Origin: Firmicutes bacterium ZCTH02-B6
GTDB taxonomy: Bacteria; Bacillota; Limnochordia; Limnochordales; ZCTH02-B6
DNA: 13,844 bases
Direction: 5' to 3'
Assembly (NCBI GenBank): GCA_002159155.1
Contig: LZRQ01000086.1
Location: 1-13,844, forward strand
Of the stretch, positions 7,284-13,844 are shown piece by piece. Positions within the stretch are counted from its first letter, which is position 1. Each line of letters starts with the position of its first letter. A model generated the notes under the pieces. That model did no database searches. It had not been told where the DNA came from and saw only the letters and a program-made list of their open reading frames with translations. The translations under genes were made by a program, and so were the position numbers.

Positions 7284-8210
7284 TTGGGCAGGGCGCCCCA
7301 GTCACGGCACACTTACGCGCTGATCGCGCTCGGGGTGGCGGCGGTGTCGTCGTCCGCGGTGCTGGTCAAGCTCTCGGAGGCACCCCCCATTCCGCTGGCA
7401 TTTTACCGGATACTCCTGACGTGGCTCATCCTCTTGCCCTTCATTCTCGGCCGCGCCCGGCGGGAGCTGCTCGCGCCGGGGGGCCGGGACGTAGGGGCGG
7501 CCATTGCTGCTGGAGTGTTTTTGGCGCTTCACTATGCGGTCTGGTTTGCTTCGCTGCGCCTCACCAGCGTGGCCAGCTCGACGGTGCTGGTCACGACCCA
7601 ACCGATCTGGGTGATGCTGTTTGCGTACCTCCTCTGGCGCGAGCGGACGTCGCCCGCGTCGCTGATAGGCATCGCCATCGCCCTGGCCGGGGTGTACTTG
7701 ATCGGCGCCGACGCGCTGCGACAAGCGGGCGGGCGGTTGTTAGGCGACTTTTTGGCGGTGGTGGCGGCCTGGCTCGTGTCCGCGTACCTCTTGATCGGCC
7801 AGAGGGTGCGGCGCCGCGTGCGGCTTTTGGTCTATGTGTTTTGGTTATACGGCGCCTCTTGGGTGACGCTGCTGATTGCCGCCTTGGCCATGGGCGAGCC
7901 CCTCACGGGCTACAACTGGCGGGAGTGGCTTATTTTCCTCGGGTTGGCTGTCGGCCCGACGCTCATGGGGCATACGGTGTTCAATTGGGCCCTCCAGCAT
8001 GTGCCCGCGTCAGTGGTGGCCGTCAGCATCCTTGGCGAGCCGGTGGGCGCTACGGTTTTGGCGCTCGCCTTGTTGGGCGAGGTGCCCCAGCCTGTCCAGG
8101 TGGCCGGGGGGCTGTTGATTTTGACCGGTATTCTCGTCTTTCTACGCCTGAGGGGTCCGGCGCCTGATTCCGCACCTGAGCTTGGCCGCAGCCGGACGCC
8201 GTCCGGCTAG
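7284..8210 (+). CDS. EamA-family (DMT superfamily) transporter
   Basis: Hydrophobic membrane protein of 308 residues, the normal size for a 10-helix DMT transporter made of two EamA repeats. Helices can be read from about residue 9 (YALIALGVAAVSSSAVLVKL), then IPLAFYRILLTWLILLPFI, and so on. The first repeat has the common TVLVTTQPIWVMLF and the second VPASVVAVSILGEPVGATVLALALLGE, the typical repeat-end signature with a proline and Glu in the membrane. The start is TTG 7284, six bases or fewer behind a long GGGGAGGGGAGGA ribosome site. No ATG in frame near the first helix competes with it. The family exports amino acids, metabolites or drugs; the substrate here cannot be told. It lies in the same transcription direction between ymfH and the folate gene, without obvious functional linkage. 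Confidence 0.88.
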   Translation: MGRAPQSRHTYALIALGVAAVSSSAVLVKLSEAPPIPLAFYRILLTWLILLPFILGRARRELLAPGGRDVGAAIAAGVFLALHYAVWFASLRLTSVASSTVLVTTQPIWVMLFAYLLWRERTSPASLIGIAIALAGVYLIGADALRQAGGRLLGDFLAVVAAWLVSAYLLIGQRVRRRVRLLVYVFWLYGASWVTLLIAALAMGEPLTGYNWREWLIFLGLAVGPTLMGHTVFNWALQHVPASVVAVSILGEPVGATVLALALLGEVPQPVQVAGGLLILTGILVFLRLRGPAPDSAPELGRSRTPSG

Positions 8211-8255
8211 GAAGCACCCGAAACGCCGGCGACGACGTAAGCTGGTGATGCGGGA

Positions 8256-8858
8256 GTGGACAAGCGGGAGTGGCGCCGCGTGTTGCGGGAGCGCCGGCGG
8301 GAACTGGATCCGGCCACACGGGCAGCTTTCGGTGAGCGTATGGCCGGCCATTTCTTCTTGGTGCCGGAGCTCGCATCCGCAGGCAGCGTGATGTTGTACG
8401 CGGCTACAGGCGCCGAGGCGCCCACGGCGCCTTTGGCCCAGCGCCTTTGGGAAGCAGGCAAAACGGTGTGCTTGCCGCGCCTTGTGCGTGGCCGCTCGGG
8501 GGAAATGGAGGCTGTGGCCGTACGCGACTGGGGGGCGCTGGTGCCGGGGCCTTTCCAGGCAATCCTCGAGCCGCCCGCCCACTGGCCGGCGCTCACGCCC
8601 AAGTTGTTAGATGTGGTCGTCGTCCCGGGCCTCGGCTTTGACAGGGCCGGCCGCCGTATCGGCCAAGGCGGCGGATACTACGACCGCTTTCTCGCGCGCC
8701 TGCCCCAGCGGGTCATCCGGGTCGGCTGGGCGTTTGGCGTGCAGGTGGTGGACGAGCTGCCCGCGGACCCGCACGATCAAGGCGTGGACATGGTGATCAC
8801 CGAAGACGGCGTACTGACTTGCTCAATCACAAGCCGCGGGGTGCGCCGCACGGATTGA
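8256..8858 (+). CDS. 5-formyltetrahydrofolate cyclo-ligase
   Basis: ATP-dependent enzyme that converts 5-formyl-THF to 5,10-methenyl-THF, returning stored folate to the one-carbon pool; also called MTHFS, YgfA or YqgN. The 200-residue length is normal. The N-terminus has the family's basic ATP-binding pattern (K3-R-x2-R-R-x-L-R, then RRREL), and the C-terminal signature VVPGLGFDRAGRRIGQGGGYYDRFL is unmistakable. The start is GTG 8256: GGTGAT (8244-8249) lies six bases before it and an in-frame TAA at 8238 limits upstream extension. The gene is 45 bases after the transporter gene and 14 bases before the D-glutamate-cyclase-like gene, so it is probably cotranscribed with both. Function is secure at the family level. 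Confidence 0.93.
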   Translation: MDKREWRRVLRERRRELDPATRAAFGERMAGHFFLVPELASAGSVMLYAATGAEAPTAPLAQRLWEAGKTVCLPRLVRGRSGEMEAVAVRDWGALVPGPFQAILEPPAHWPALTPKLLDVVVVPGLGFDRAGRRIGQGGGYYDRFLARLPQRVIRVGWAFGVQVVDELPADPHDQGVDMVITEDGVLTCSITSRGVRRTD

Positions 8859-8872
8859 AAGGGGGGAGGGCC

Positions 8873-9757
8873 ATGGAATTCGACGGCAACGCCGTGGGGT
8901 TGGCGCGGTCGGTCGAAACGTTGATCAGCTCCGACGTCAACGGCCGTGGCAGCCGGCATCTGGTGGTGCCGGGGGACTTGTTGGGGGCGGCGCAGGCGCT
9001 GCTGGCCGCCGAAAGCGTCGCCATTGTGACTGGGTTTTTCATCCCGGCCGCGGGTGCCGCGGAGACGGACGGCCCTCCGGGGGCGATCATCCTGGCCCGC
9101 GCCCTCGCGCGCCTGGGAAAGCCGGTAGTCCTTGTCACCGACGCCTTGTGCCGGCCCGTCCTGGGGCACCCCGTCCTTGCGCCTTGGAGGCGAGACGTCC
9201 CGGTCGTAACGGCGGAGCCCCGCACACAGGATGGCTGGCGCGGGCATCCGGGCGTGACGCACCTGATCAGCGTGGAGCGGCCGGGCCGGGCCGCGGACGG
9301 GCACTACTACAGTGCCGGCGGGCTGCAGCTGGACCAGTACGTGGAGCCTCTTGACGCCTTGTTTCTGGAAGCGCCGCCCGGCCTTGAGACCATCGGCATC
9401 GGCGACGGCGGCAACGAGATCGGCATGGGCAAGGTGCTTTCCGCCGTGAGGCGGCATGTGGCCCTCGGCGAGCGGATCGGCTGCGTTGTGCCGACAGCGC
9501 GCCTGATAGCCGCGGGCACGTCCAACTGGGGGGCGTACGGCCTCGTGGCGGTCCTGTCGCATTTGACCGGTCTCGACCTGTTGCACGCGCCGGCGGAGGA
9601 AGCGGAGCTGGTGGCGGCGGTAGCCGCGGCGGGAGCTGTTGACGGGCTCTCGGGACGGTCGGAAGCCACCGTGGACGGGCAGCGACTGGCGGTGCTCACG
9701 GACATGGTGCAGGCGCTGCACGAGGAGCTGGCCGCGGCGGCGCGGCGGGTGGGCTGA
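8873..9757 (+). CDS. DUF4392 protein, D-glutamate cyclase-like
   Basis: Resembles the DUF4392 domain found at the C-terminus of the mammalian mitochondrial D-glutamate cyclase (DGLUCY), which turns D-glutamate into 5-oxo-D-proline. The protein has 294 residues and is probably cytosolic, with no membrane segment. Recognisable stretches are VAIVTGFFIPAAGAAETDGPPGAI near residue 50, the HYYSAGG segment, and the hallmark GIGDGGNEIGMGK at 175-187. ATG 8873 behind GGGGGGAGGG is preferred over the in-frame start at 8819, which lies inside the preceding gene. The stop is one base before the methyltransferase start. D-glutamate is a peptidoglycan building block and cwlD and murA follow, so a role in D-glutamate turnover is attractive, but this is inference. 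Bacterial members are little studied. Confidence 0.8.
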   Translation: MEFDGNAVGLARSVETLISSDVNGRGSRHLVVPGDLLGAAQALLAAESVAIVTGFFIPAAGAAETDGPPGAIILARALARLGKPVVLVTDALCRPVLGHPVLAPWRRDVPVVTAEPRTQDGWRGHPGVTHLISVERPGRAADGHYYSAGGLQLDQYVEPLDALFLEAPPGLETIGIGDGGNEIGMGKVLSAVRRHVALGERIGCVVPTARLIAAGTSNWGAYGLVAVLSHLTGLDLLHAPAEEAELVAAVAAAGAVDGLSGRSEATVDGQRLAVLTDMVQALHEELAAAARRVG

Positions 9758-9758
9758 T

Positions 9759-10418
9759 ATGCCGGAGCACTACTTCACCGAGCGGCCTCGCGCCGAACAC
9801 CGGCCGCTCGAAATCCGCGAGAATCTGTTTGGACGGCCCTTTATGTTCGTCACGGACGCGGCCGTCTTTTCCCGGCGGCGGCTGGACCCCGGCACGCGGC
9901 TGCTCATCGAGCACCTGCCGTTGCCGGTGACGGGCAACGCGCTGGACCTGGGCTGCGGCTACGGCCCGGTGGGCATCGTCATCGCCTCCTTGTCGCCCGA
10001 GGCGCGGGTATGGATGGTGGACATCAACGAGCGAGCGGTGGAACTGGCTAAGCGCAACGCCGCCGCGAACCGCGTCGCCAACGTCGAGGTGCGGCAGGGC
10101 GACGGCTTCACCCCCGTGGTCGGGATAGCGTTCAGCCTCATCGCGTCCAACCCGCCCATTCGTGCCGGCAAGCGGGTCGTCTATGCCTGGGTGGAGCAGG
10201 CCTACGCGCACCTGGAGCCGGGAGGCCGGTTGGTGATGGTAGCCCGCACGAGCCAAGGCGCGCGCACCTTGGCCCGCCACATGGAAGCGGTCTTTGGAAA
10301 CGTACGGGAAATCGCCAAAGGCAGCGGCTATCGGGTCATCCAGGCGGTGCGGGTGCCAGCAACCGACGCCGCTGCAGGAGCACAAGGTGGGAGTATAGCC
10401 AAGCCCGGCACGGAATAG
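9759..10418 (+). CDS. Class I SAM-dependent methyltransferase, RsmC/YbxB-like
   Basis: Rossmann-fold methyltransferase of 219 residues. It begins with the family-typical HYFTERPRAEHRP and has the FGRPFMFVTDAAVFS segment. The SAM-binding motif I is LDLGCGYGPVG (62-72), an acidic residue follows the second strand (D88), and the catalytic N131-P-P-I134 continues as RAGK, the form seen in RsmC-type guanine-N2 methyltransferases. It is single-domain like B. subtilis YbxB, not the two-domain E. coli RsmC. An RNA target (16S rRNA guanine) is the natural guess, but the target is not established for this type. The start is ATG 9759, one base after the preceding stop, so translation is probably coupled. 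The longer frame from 9639 lies within the cyclase gene and was not used. Confidence 0.87.
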   Translation: MPEHYFTERPRAEHRPLEIRENLFGRPFMFVTDAAVFSRRRLDPGTRLLIEHLPLPVTGNALDLGCGYGPVGIVIASLSPEARVWMVDINERAVELAKRNAAANRVANVEVRQGDGFTPVVGIAFSLIASNPPIRAGKRVVYAWVEQAYAHLEPGGRLVMVARTSQGARTLARHMEAVFGNVREIAKGSGYRVIQAVRVPATDAAAGAQGGSIAKPGTE

Positions 10419-10457
10419 GCTTATCCTGGAACGGCGCCGAGGGGTGGGGGTCGGCTG

Positions 10458-11195
10458 TTGCAGGGGCCGCTGTTCGTCGTGGTCCGGGGACGCCACGTGC
10501 TCCTCGTCTTGCTGGCGGTGCTAGTGGGGGTCTTGATGGGGACCTCGGCGTGGATGGCGCGGGTCCGGCCCGCTGCCGCACCATTGTCTGACGCGATTTC
10601 GGGGCGGATCGTGGCCATCGACGCGGGGCATGGGGGGCCGGATCCCGGCGCCATCGGCGTGTCGGGCGCCCGAGAAAAGGACATCACCCTTGCGATTGCC
10701 CTCAAGCTGGAGCAACTGTTGCGCCGCGGCGCGGTGTACACCGTGATGACCCGGACTGGGGACTATGACCTTGTTCAGGGCGAGCCCACCGCACACCGGC
10801 AGCGGGAAGACTTGCGCCGCCGTGCTGGGTTGGTCAACGACAGCGGCGCGCATTTGTTCGTCAGCCTGCACGCCAACAGCTTTCCGAGCCCGGTCTGGTC
10901 CGGGGCCCAAACCTTTTATCTGGACGGGGAGGAAAACGGCCGGCGCTTGGCGGAAGCAATCCAGCAGTCGCTAGTTGAGAAGCTGGGCCCCAACCGGCGC
11001 CGGGCACGGCCTGCCGATTTGCGCATCCTCCGGGATGCGAAAGTGCCGGCTGCCCTGGTCGAGGTCGGTTTTATGTCCAATCCCGAGGAGGAGCGGCGGC
11101 TGCAGGATCCCGAATACCAGTGGCGGGTAGCGGAGGCGATTGCCGACGGCATCTTCGCCTTCTTGAGCGCGCAATACGCCGATAGCAGGCGATAG
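10458..11195 (+). CDS. cwlD: N-acetylmuramoyl-L-alanine amidase CwlD (spore cortex)
   Basis: Amidase_3 family zinc enzyme, 245 residues. An N-terminal signal or anchor helix (about 13-31, VLLVLLAVLVGVLMGTSAW) takes the catalytic domain out of the cytoplasm. Zinc ligands are H58 in DAGHGG, E73 in GAREKD, and the histidine of SLHAN; the catalytic glutamate is in VEVGFMSN. In Bacillus, CwlD with PdaA makes muramic-delta-lactam in spore cortex peptidoglycan, needed for germination. The compact single-domain form with the AREKD variant fits CwlD better than a vegetative autolysin, since there are no SH3 or LysM repeats. The start is TTG 10458 behind GGGGTGGGGG; GTG 10479 is a possible alternative. 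It follows the methyltransferase gene by 39 bases. The presence of cwlD is the best evidence in the window that the organism sporulates. Confidence 0.87.
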   Translation: MQGPLFVVVRGRHVLLVLLAVLVGVLMGTSAWMARVRPAAAPLSDAISGRIVAIDAGHGGPDPGAIGVSGAREKDITLAIALKLEQLLRRGAVYTVMTRTGDYDLVQGEPTAHRQREDLRRRAGLVNDSGAHLFVSLHANSFPSPVWSGAQTFYLDGEENGRRLAEAIQQSLVEKLGPNRRRARPADLRILRDAKVPAALVEVGFMSNPEEERRLQDPEYQWRVAEAIADGIFAFLSAQYADSRR

Positions 11196-11228
11196 TTGAG
11201 GGTTTTGCCGGCGGGCGCTGCGGTTTCT

Positions 11229-11264
11229 AGGAAAATGCAGGCTGGCAGGCGAAGGTTTCCTGCA
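11229..11264 (+). repeat. Inverted repeats in the cwlD-murA gap
   Basis: Two overlapping inverted repeats are present: AGGAAA (11229-11234) with TTTCCT (11256-11261), and TGCAGG (11236-11241) with CCTGCA (11259-11264). They share the CCT, so only one can form at a time. GCAGGC also occurs twice directly (11237-11242 and 11245-11250). No T-run follows, so this is not a standard terminator. It may be an RNA switch-like hairpin, a processed site or a dispersed repeat. Confidence 0.5.
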
Positions 11265-11270
11265 AGAACT

Positions 11271-11350
11271 GGCAATCAGGGAGGATCCTGGCAATCAGCG
11301 GCGAAGAAACCCCTGCTATGGGCATCGCATACACCCCCAAGGGCAATCAG
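11271..11350 (+). repeat. Three direct copies of GGCAATCAG before and across the murA start
   Basis: The nine-base word GGCAATCAG occurs at 11271-11279, 11290-11298 and 11342-11350. The first two copies are 19 bases apart and flank GGGAGG plus a BamHI-like GGATCC. The third lies just inside the murA frame as drawn from ATG 11318, or just upstream of the alternative GTG 11354. Function unknown. Confidence 0.6.
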
Positions 11351-12619
11351 ATTGTGTCGGTCACCCGCCGCCTGGTGATTCGCGGTCGCCAGGTACGGGA
11401 CGGCCGCGTCCGCATTTCCGGCGCCAAAAACTCTGCTGTGGCGCTCTTGCCGGCGACTTTGCTGGCCGACGGCGAGTCGGTACTGCAAAACGTTCCCGAT
11501 ATCGCCGACGTGGCGGTCCAGCAGGAGATCCTACGGGAACTCGGAGCATCCGTCGTCACGCCCGCGCCAGGAGAGGTGCGGGTGGAGACCGTGGGGTCAC
11601 TGTCCCATGAGGTGCCATACCCCCTGGCCAAGCGCCTGCGGGCGTCCGTGCTGCTCTTGGGGCCGTTGGTGGCGCGCCTCGGCCACGCTCGGGTGCCGCT
11701 GCCGGGCGGCTGCGCGATCGGCTCGCGGCCTTTGGACCTGCATCTTAAAGGCTTGCGCGAACTGGGCGCCGAGGTGCAGATCGAGCATGGGTACATTTGC
11801 GCCCAGGCCAGGAGCCTGCTTGGCACGGAGATTTATCTCGACTTCCCCAGCGTCGGGGCGACGGAGAACGTGATGATGGCGGCCACCGCCGCCCGGGGCG
11901 TGACCGTTATTTACAACGCGGCCAAGGAGCCGGAAGTGGTGGACTTGGCCAACTTCCTCAATGCCATGGGTGGCCGGGTCGTCGGTGCCGGGACCGATAC
12001 CATCAAGATTGAGGGCGGGCACCCGCTGCGCCCGGTGGAGTACTCCATCATCCCTGACCGCATCGAGGCCGGGACGTACCTTTTGGCCGGGCTCGCCGGG
12101 GGCGGCAGTATCACCGTGGAAAACGTCATCCCGACCCACCTGGAAGCGTTGCTTGCGAAGCTCGAGGAGGCCGGGGTGGAGTTGGCCGATTGCGGGGACG
12201 CAATCACGGCGCGCCTGGTTGGCCGCCCGAAGCCTTTGCAGGTGAAGACGCTGCCGTATCCTGGATTCCCCACCGACTTGCAGCCGCAGCTGACGGCCTT
12301 TTTGCTGCTGTCGGAAGGGACGAGCGTCATCAGCGAGCGCATCTTTGAAGACCGGTTCGGGCATGTGGACGAGCTCAAGCGGTTGGGCGGCAAGCTCGAG
12401 ACGGATGGGCGTACGGCCGTCATCGAGGGCGTGGAGCGGCTTACCGGCTCGCATGTGACCGCCACCGACCTGCGCATGGGGGCGGCTTTGATTGTCGCAG
12501 GCATCGCAGCCCAGGGGCAAACGGTCATCGATGGCGTCGAGCATATCCAGCGAGGGTATGAGCGACTGGAGGAGAAGCTGACAGACCTAGGCGCGTCGGT
12601 GGAATGGCTCTACGAGTGA
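11318..12619 (+). CDS. murA: UDP-N-acetylglucosamine 1-carboxyvinyltransferase MurA
   Basis: Cytosolic enzyme that transfers enolpyruvate from PEP to UDP-GlcNAc, the first committed step of peptidoglycan synthesis. The 433-residue EPT-fold protein shows the SGAKNS motif, catalytic Cys132 in PGGCAIGSRPLDLH (the cysteine alkylated by fosfomycin, so the target site is the sensitive type), SVGATENVMMAA, and Asp320 in FPTDLQPQ, the usual acid-base residue. The length is close to the family norm with a slightly long N-terminus. ATG 11318 has a poor ribosome site. GTG 11354, 10 bases behind AAGGG, would place the cysteine at 120, nearer the common position (115 in E. coli). The gene is 122 bases after cwlD and is followed by a terminator, so it is probably the last gene of the run. 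Whether it is the main or a second MurA cannot be told from this window. Confidence 0.95.
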   Translation: MGIAYTPKGNQIVSVTRRLVIRGRQVRDGRVRISGAKNSAVALLPATLLADGESVLQNVPDIADVAVQQEILRELGASVVTPAPGEVRVETVGSLSHEVPYPLAKRLRASVLLLGPLVARLGHARVPLPGGCAIGSRPLDLHLKGLRELGAEVQIEHGYICAQARSLLGTEIYLDFPSVGATENVMMAATAARGVTVIYNAAKEPEVVDLANFLNAMGGRVVGAGTDTIKIEGGHPLRPVEYSIIPDRIEAGTYLLAGLAGGGSITVENVIPTHLEALLAKLEEAGVELADCGDAITARLVGRPKPLQVKTLPYPGFPTDLQPQLTAFLLLSEGTSVISERIFEDRFGHVDELKRLGGKLETDGRTAVIEGVERLTGSHVTATDLRMGAALIVAGIAAQGQTVIDGVEHIQRGYERLEEKLTDLGASVEWLYE

Positions 12620-12708
12620 ACTATTCACACCCGCTTCCGCGTGTTTGCGTTGAACCGTAGCTAAAACCGGATCCGACCGTGACTAGCGCCCTGCGGCTGC
12701 GGCACGAC

Positions 12709-12737
12709 CACCGGGGCTGTGGCACCGGTGATTTTTT
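12709..12737 (+). terminator. Rho-independent terminator after murA
   Basis: CACCGG (12709-12714) pairs with CCGGTG (12725-12730) around a 10-base loop, followed by A and six T residues (12732-12737). It lies 90 bases after the murA stop and just before the argC promoter, so it would separate the two transcription units. The stem is only six pairs, though all strong. Confidence 0.65.
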
Positions 12738-12757
12738 CTGCCCGCGGTCCGCAGGGT

Positions 12758-12775
12758 ATTGCATTTTTATGCGTG
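12758..12775 (+). promoter_or_regulatory. Probable ARG box (ArgR/AhrC operator) at argC
   Basis: The core TGCATTTTTATGCG (12760-12773) matches the ArgR box pattern TGNAT-WWWW-ATNCA except for one final base, with perfect inverted GCAT/ATGC halves around TTTT. It covers the -35 hexamer of the argC promoter, where a bound repressor would block RNA polymerase. A weaker possible second box follows 3 bases later (about 12779-12796). ArgR regulation of argC is well established in other bacteria; here it is inferred from the motif and its position. Confidence 0.62.
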
Positions 12776-12788
12776 TACACAGTATAAT
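12759..12788 (+). promoter_or_regulatory. Sigma-A promoter of argC
   Basis: TTGCAT (12759-12764), an 18-base spacer, and a perfect TATAAT (12783-12788). Transcription should start near 12795, giving a leader of about 67 bases to ATG 12862. That is too short for a T-box. The -35 sits within the ARG box. Confidence 0.72.
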
Positions 12789-12861
12789 CATCCCATGCGA
12801 GCCGCGGGCGCCCACGGTTTGGCGCACAGCGAGAACGCCGTGGAAGGAGTTTTCTTGAGGG

Positions 12862-13844
12862 ATGACGGTTCGGGTGGGAATTGTCGGCGGCACCGGATAC
12901 GCGGGCGGCGAATTGCTGCGCATAATTTCTCAACACCCGCACGCACAGGTGACGTACGCCGCGTCCCGGACGCAGGTGGGCCAGGCGGTAGCCGCCAGCC
13001 ACCCGGGGCTCAATGGTTTCACCGACCTGGCGTACGAGACTGTCGATACGGAGGCCATGGCGTCCCGTTGTGACGTGGCGTTTTTGGCCGTGCCCCACGG
13101 AGCCTCCATGGCGCTGGCGGCGGAGCTCGTGCCCCGGGGTGTCAAGGTCATCGACATCGGTACTGACTTCCGCTTTCGTGACCCTGCAGAATACCAGCAG
13201 TGGTACGGTATCCAGCACGAACAGGTGCATCTTCTCGCTGAAGCCGTCTACGGGCTCCCCGAGCTGTATCGCGATAAGGTGCGGGGGGCGCGCCTTGTCG
13301 GAAACCCCGGTTGCTATCCGACCAGCGTCCTCTTGGGTATTGCGCCCTTTGTGCATGTGGGTTGCATCGACACCTCCTCCGTCGTGGTGTCCGCCATGTC
13401 CGGCGTCTCGGGGGCGGGGAGCACCCCGAAGCAGATGTACCATTTTCCCGAGTGCACCGAGAACGTGCAAGCCTACGGCGTGCCCGGACACCGCCACACC
13501 GGCGAGATGGAACAAGGGATTCGCGACCTTTTGTCGGCCCGGGGCGGCGGGGAAGTCTGCGTGAGTTTTGTGCCGCACCTGGTGCCCATGAGCCGCGGCA
13601 TCTTGGCCACCCTCAACCTGCGGCTGACGCAGCCGCTCACCACCCACGATGCGCTGGAGATCATGCGCAAGTTTTACCGGGGCGAGCCTTTCGTGCGGGT
13701 GCTGGGAGAGGATCGGTTGCCCCAAACGAAAGCGGTGTTGGGGTCTAACTTCTGCGACGTCACCGCCAGGGTGGACGCCCGCAGCGGCCGCTTGATTGTA
13801 CTTTCCGCCATCGACAATCTGGTTAAGGGCGCGGCGGGGCAGGC
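12862..13844 (+). CDS. argC: N-acetyl-gamma-glutamyl-phosphate reductase ArgC, 3' end outside the window
   Basis: NADPH-dependent reductase for the third step of arginine synthesis: N-acetylglutamyl phosphate to the semialdehyde. I translated it directly from 12862. The frame stays open to the last base, giving about 327 residues of a protein usually near 345, so only the last few residues are missing. It shows the nucleotide-binding GIVGGTGYAG (6-15), the catalytic Cys151 in GNPGCYPTS, SGVSGAGSTPK, and the catalytic-type His210 in VPGHRHTGE. FVPHLVPMSRGILATL and the late SAIDNLVKGAAGQ are also family signatures. An in-frame TGA at 12856-12858 excludes an upstream start. GGAAGGAG at 12842-12849 is the ribosome site, with a rather long spacing of 12. 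It has its own ARG-box-controlled promoter. Downstream arg genes (argJ, argB, argD) are likely but outside the window. Confidence 0.95.
   Translation, partial: MTVRVGIVGGTGYAGGELLRIISQHPHAQVTYAASRTQVGQAVAASHPGLNGFTDLAYETVDTEAMASRCDVAFLAVPHGASMALAAELVPRGVKVIDIGTDFRFRDPAEYQQWYGIQHEQVHLLAEAVYGLPELYRDKVRGARLVGNPGCYPTSVLLGIAPFVHVGCIDTSSVVVSAMSGVSGAGSTPKQMYHFPECTENVQAYGVPGHRHTGEMEQGIRDLLSARGGGEVCVSFVPHLVPMSRGILATLNLRLTQPLTTHDALEIMRKFYRGEPFVRVLGEDRLPQTKAVLGSNFCDVTARVDARSGRLIVLSAIDNLVKGAAGQ

Noticed and set aside
7220..8167. 315-codon plus-strand frame overlapping the EamA transporter gene
   Set aside because: Arg/Gly/Ala-rich out-of-frame translation. The 7284 frame gives a clean 10-helix transporter with its own ribosome site.
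8819..8872. Longer start for the D-glutamate cyclase-like gene
   Set aside because: It would begin inside the cyclo-ligase gene with no ribosome site, whereas ATG 8873 has a very strong one.
9639..9758. Longer start for the RsmC/YbxB-like methyltransferase
   Set aside because: The extra 40 residues are an out-of-frame reading of the cyclase gene; the family N-terminus MPEHYFTERPRAEH begins at 9759.
10385..10420. Possible sigma-G/sigma-E type promoter before cwlD (GTATA ... GGAATAG)
   Set aside because: The match to sporulation sigma consensus is poor at both elements and the sequence is inside the methyltransferase gene end. Not supportable without transcript data.
12759..13073. 104-codon frame over the argC promoter and 5' end
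   Set aside because: It would start within the -35 element and is out of frame with argC, whose motifs are unmistakable.
1..13844. Defence island, prophage, biosynthetic cluster, CRISPR array or mobile element
   Set aside because: Every long stretch is accounted for by conserved housekeeping-type genes with uniform composition. No transposase, integrase, toxin-antitoxin pair, regularly spaced repeats or tRNA-linked attachment site was seen.

Overview
The window looks like ordinary chromosome from a GC-rich (by eye about 65% G+C), probably spore-forming member of the Bacillota. The reasons are a CwlD-type spore-cortex amidase, the YmfF/YmfH pair known from Bacillus, a YbxB-like methyltransferase, strong purine-rich ribosome binding sites, frequent GTG and TTG starts, and vegetative-type promoters. 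A Symbiobacterium-, Thermaerobacter- or Limnochorda-like lineage would fit, but the genus is a guess. I see no tRNA or rRNA gene, insertion sequence, phage gene, CRISPR array or defence locus.

Layout. (1) Positions 1-2131: the 3' part of an L-threonine aldolase gene (plus strand) converges on queG, epoxyqueuosine reductase (minus strand), and their 3' ends overlap by 68 bases. (2) Positions 2132-2409: a divergent control region with an extended -10 promoter for queG and a separate promoter for the helicase. (3) Positions 2410-12619: a long plus-strand run. It holds a Ski2-like helicase, ymfF, ymfH, a DMT-family (EamA) transporter, 5-formyltetrahydrofolate cyclo-ligase, a DUF4392 D-glutamate-cyclase-like protein, an RsmC/YbxB-like methyltransferase, cwlD and murA. 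Several junctions are tight: ymfF/ymfH overlap by 1 base, the cyclase and methyltransferase genes are 1 base apart, and the cyclo-ligase and cyclase genes are 14 bases apart. (4) Positions 12620-12861: a probable rho-independent terminator for murA, then a promoter whose -35 element lies inside a good match to the arginine-repressor (ARG) box. (5) Positions 12862 to the right edge: argC, the likely first gene of an arginine biosynthesis operon, cut off by the window end.

How the genes fit together. The run mixes housekeeping functions. Three of its last four genes touch cell-wall chemistry: a predicted D-glutamate-consuming enzyme, the spore-cortex amidase CwlD, and MurA, the first committed step of peptidoglycan synthesis. 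YmfF/YmfH are associated in B. subtilis with 5-aminopentanol modification of elongation factor P. The reductase ymfI, which follows them in B. subtilis, is not in this window.

I found no convincing undescribed multi-gene system. The points most worth a second look are the ARG box at argC, the repeat-rich cwlD-murA gap, the helicase start (no conventional start codon behind its best ribosome binding site), and the D-glutamate cyclase beside cell-wall genes.
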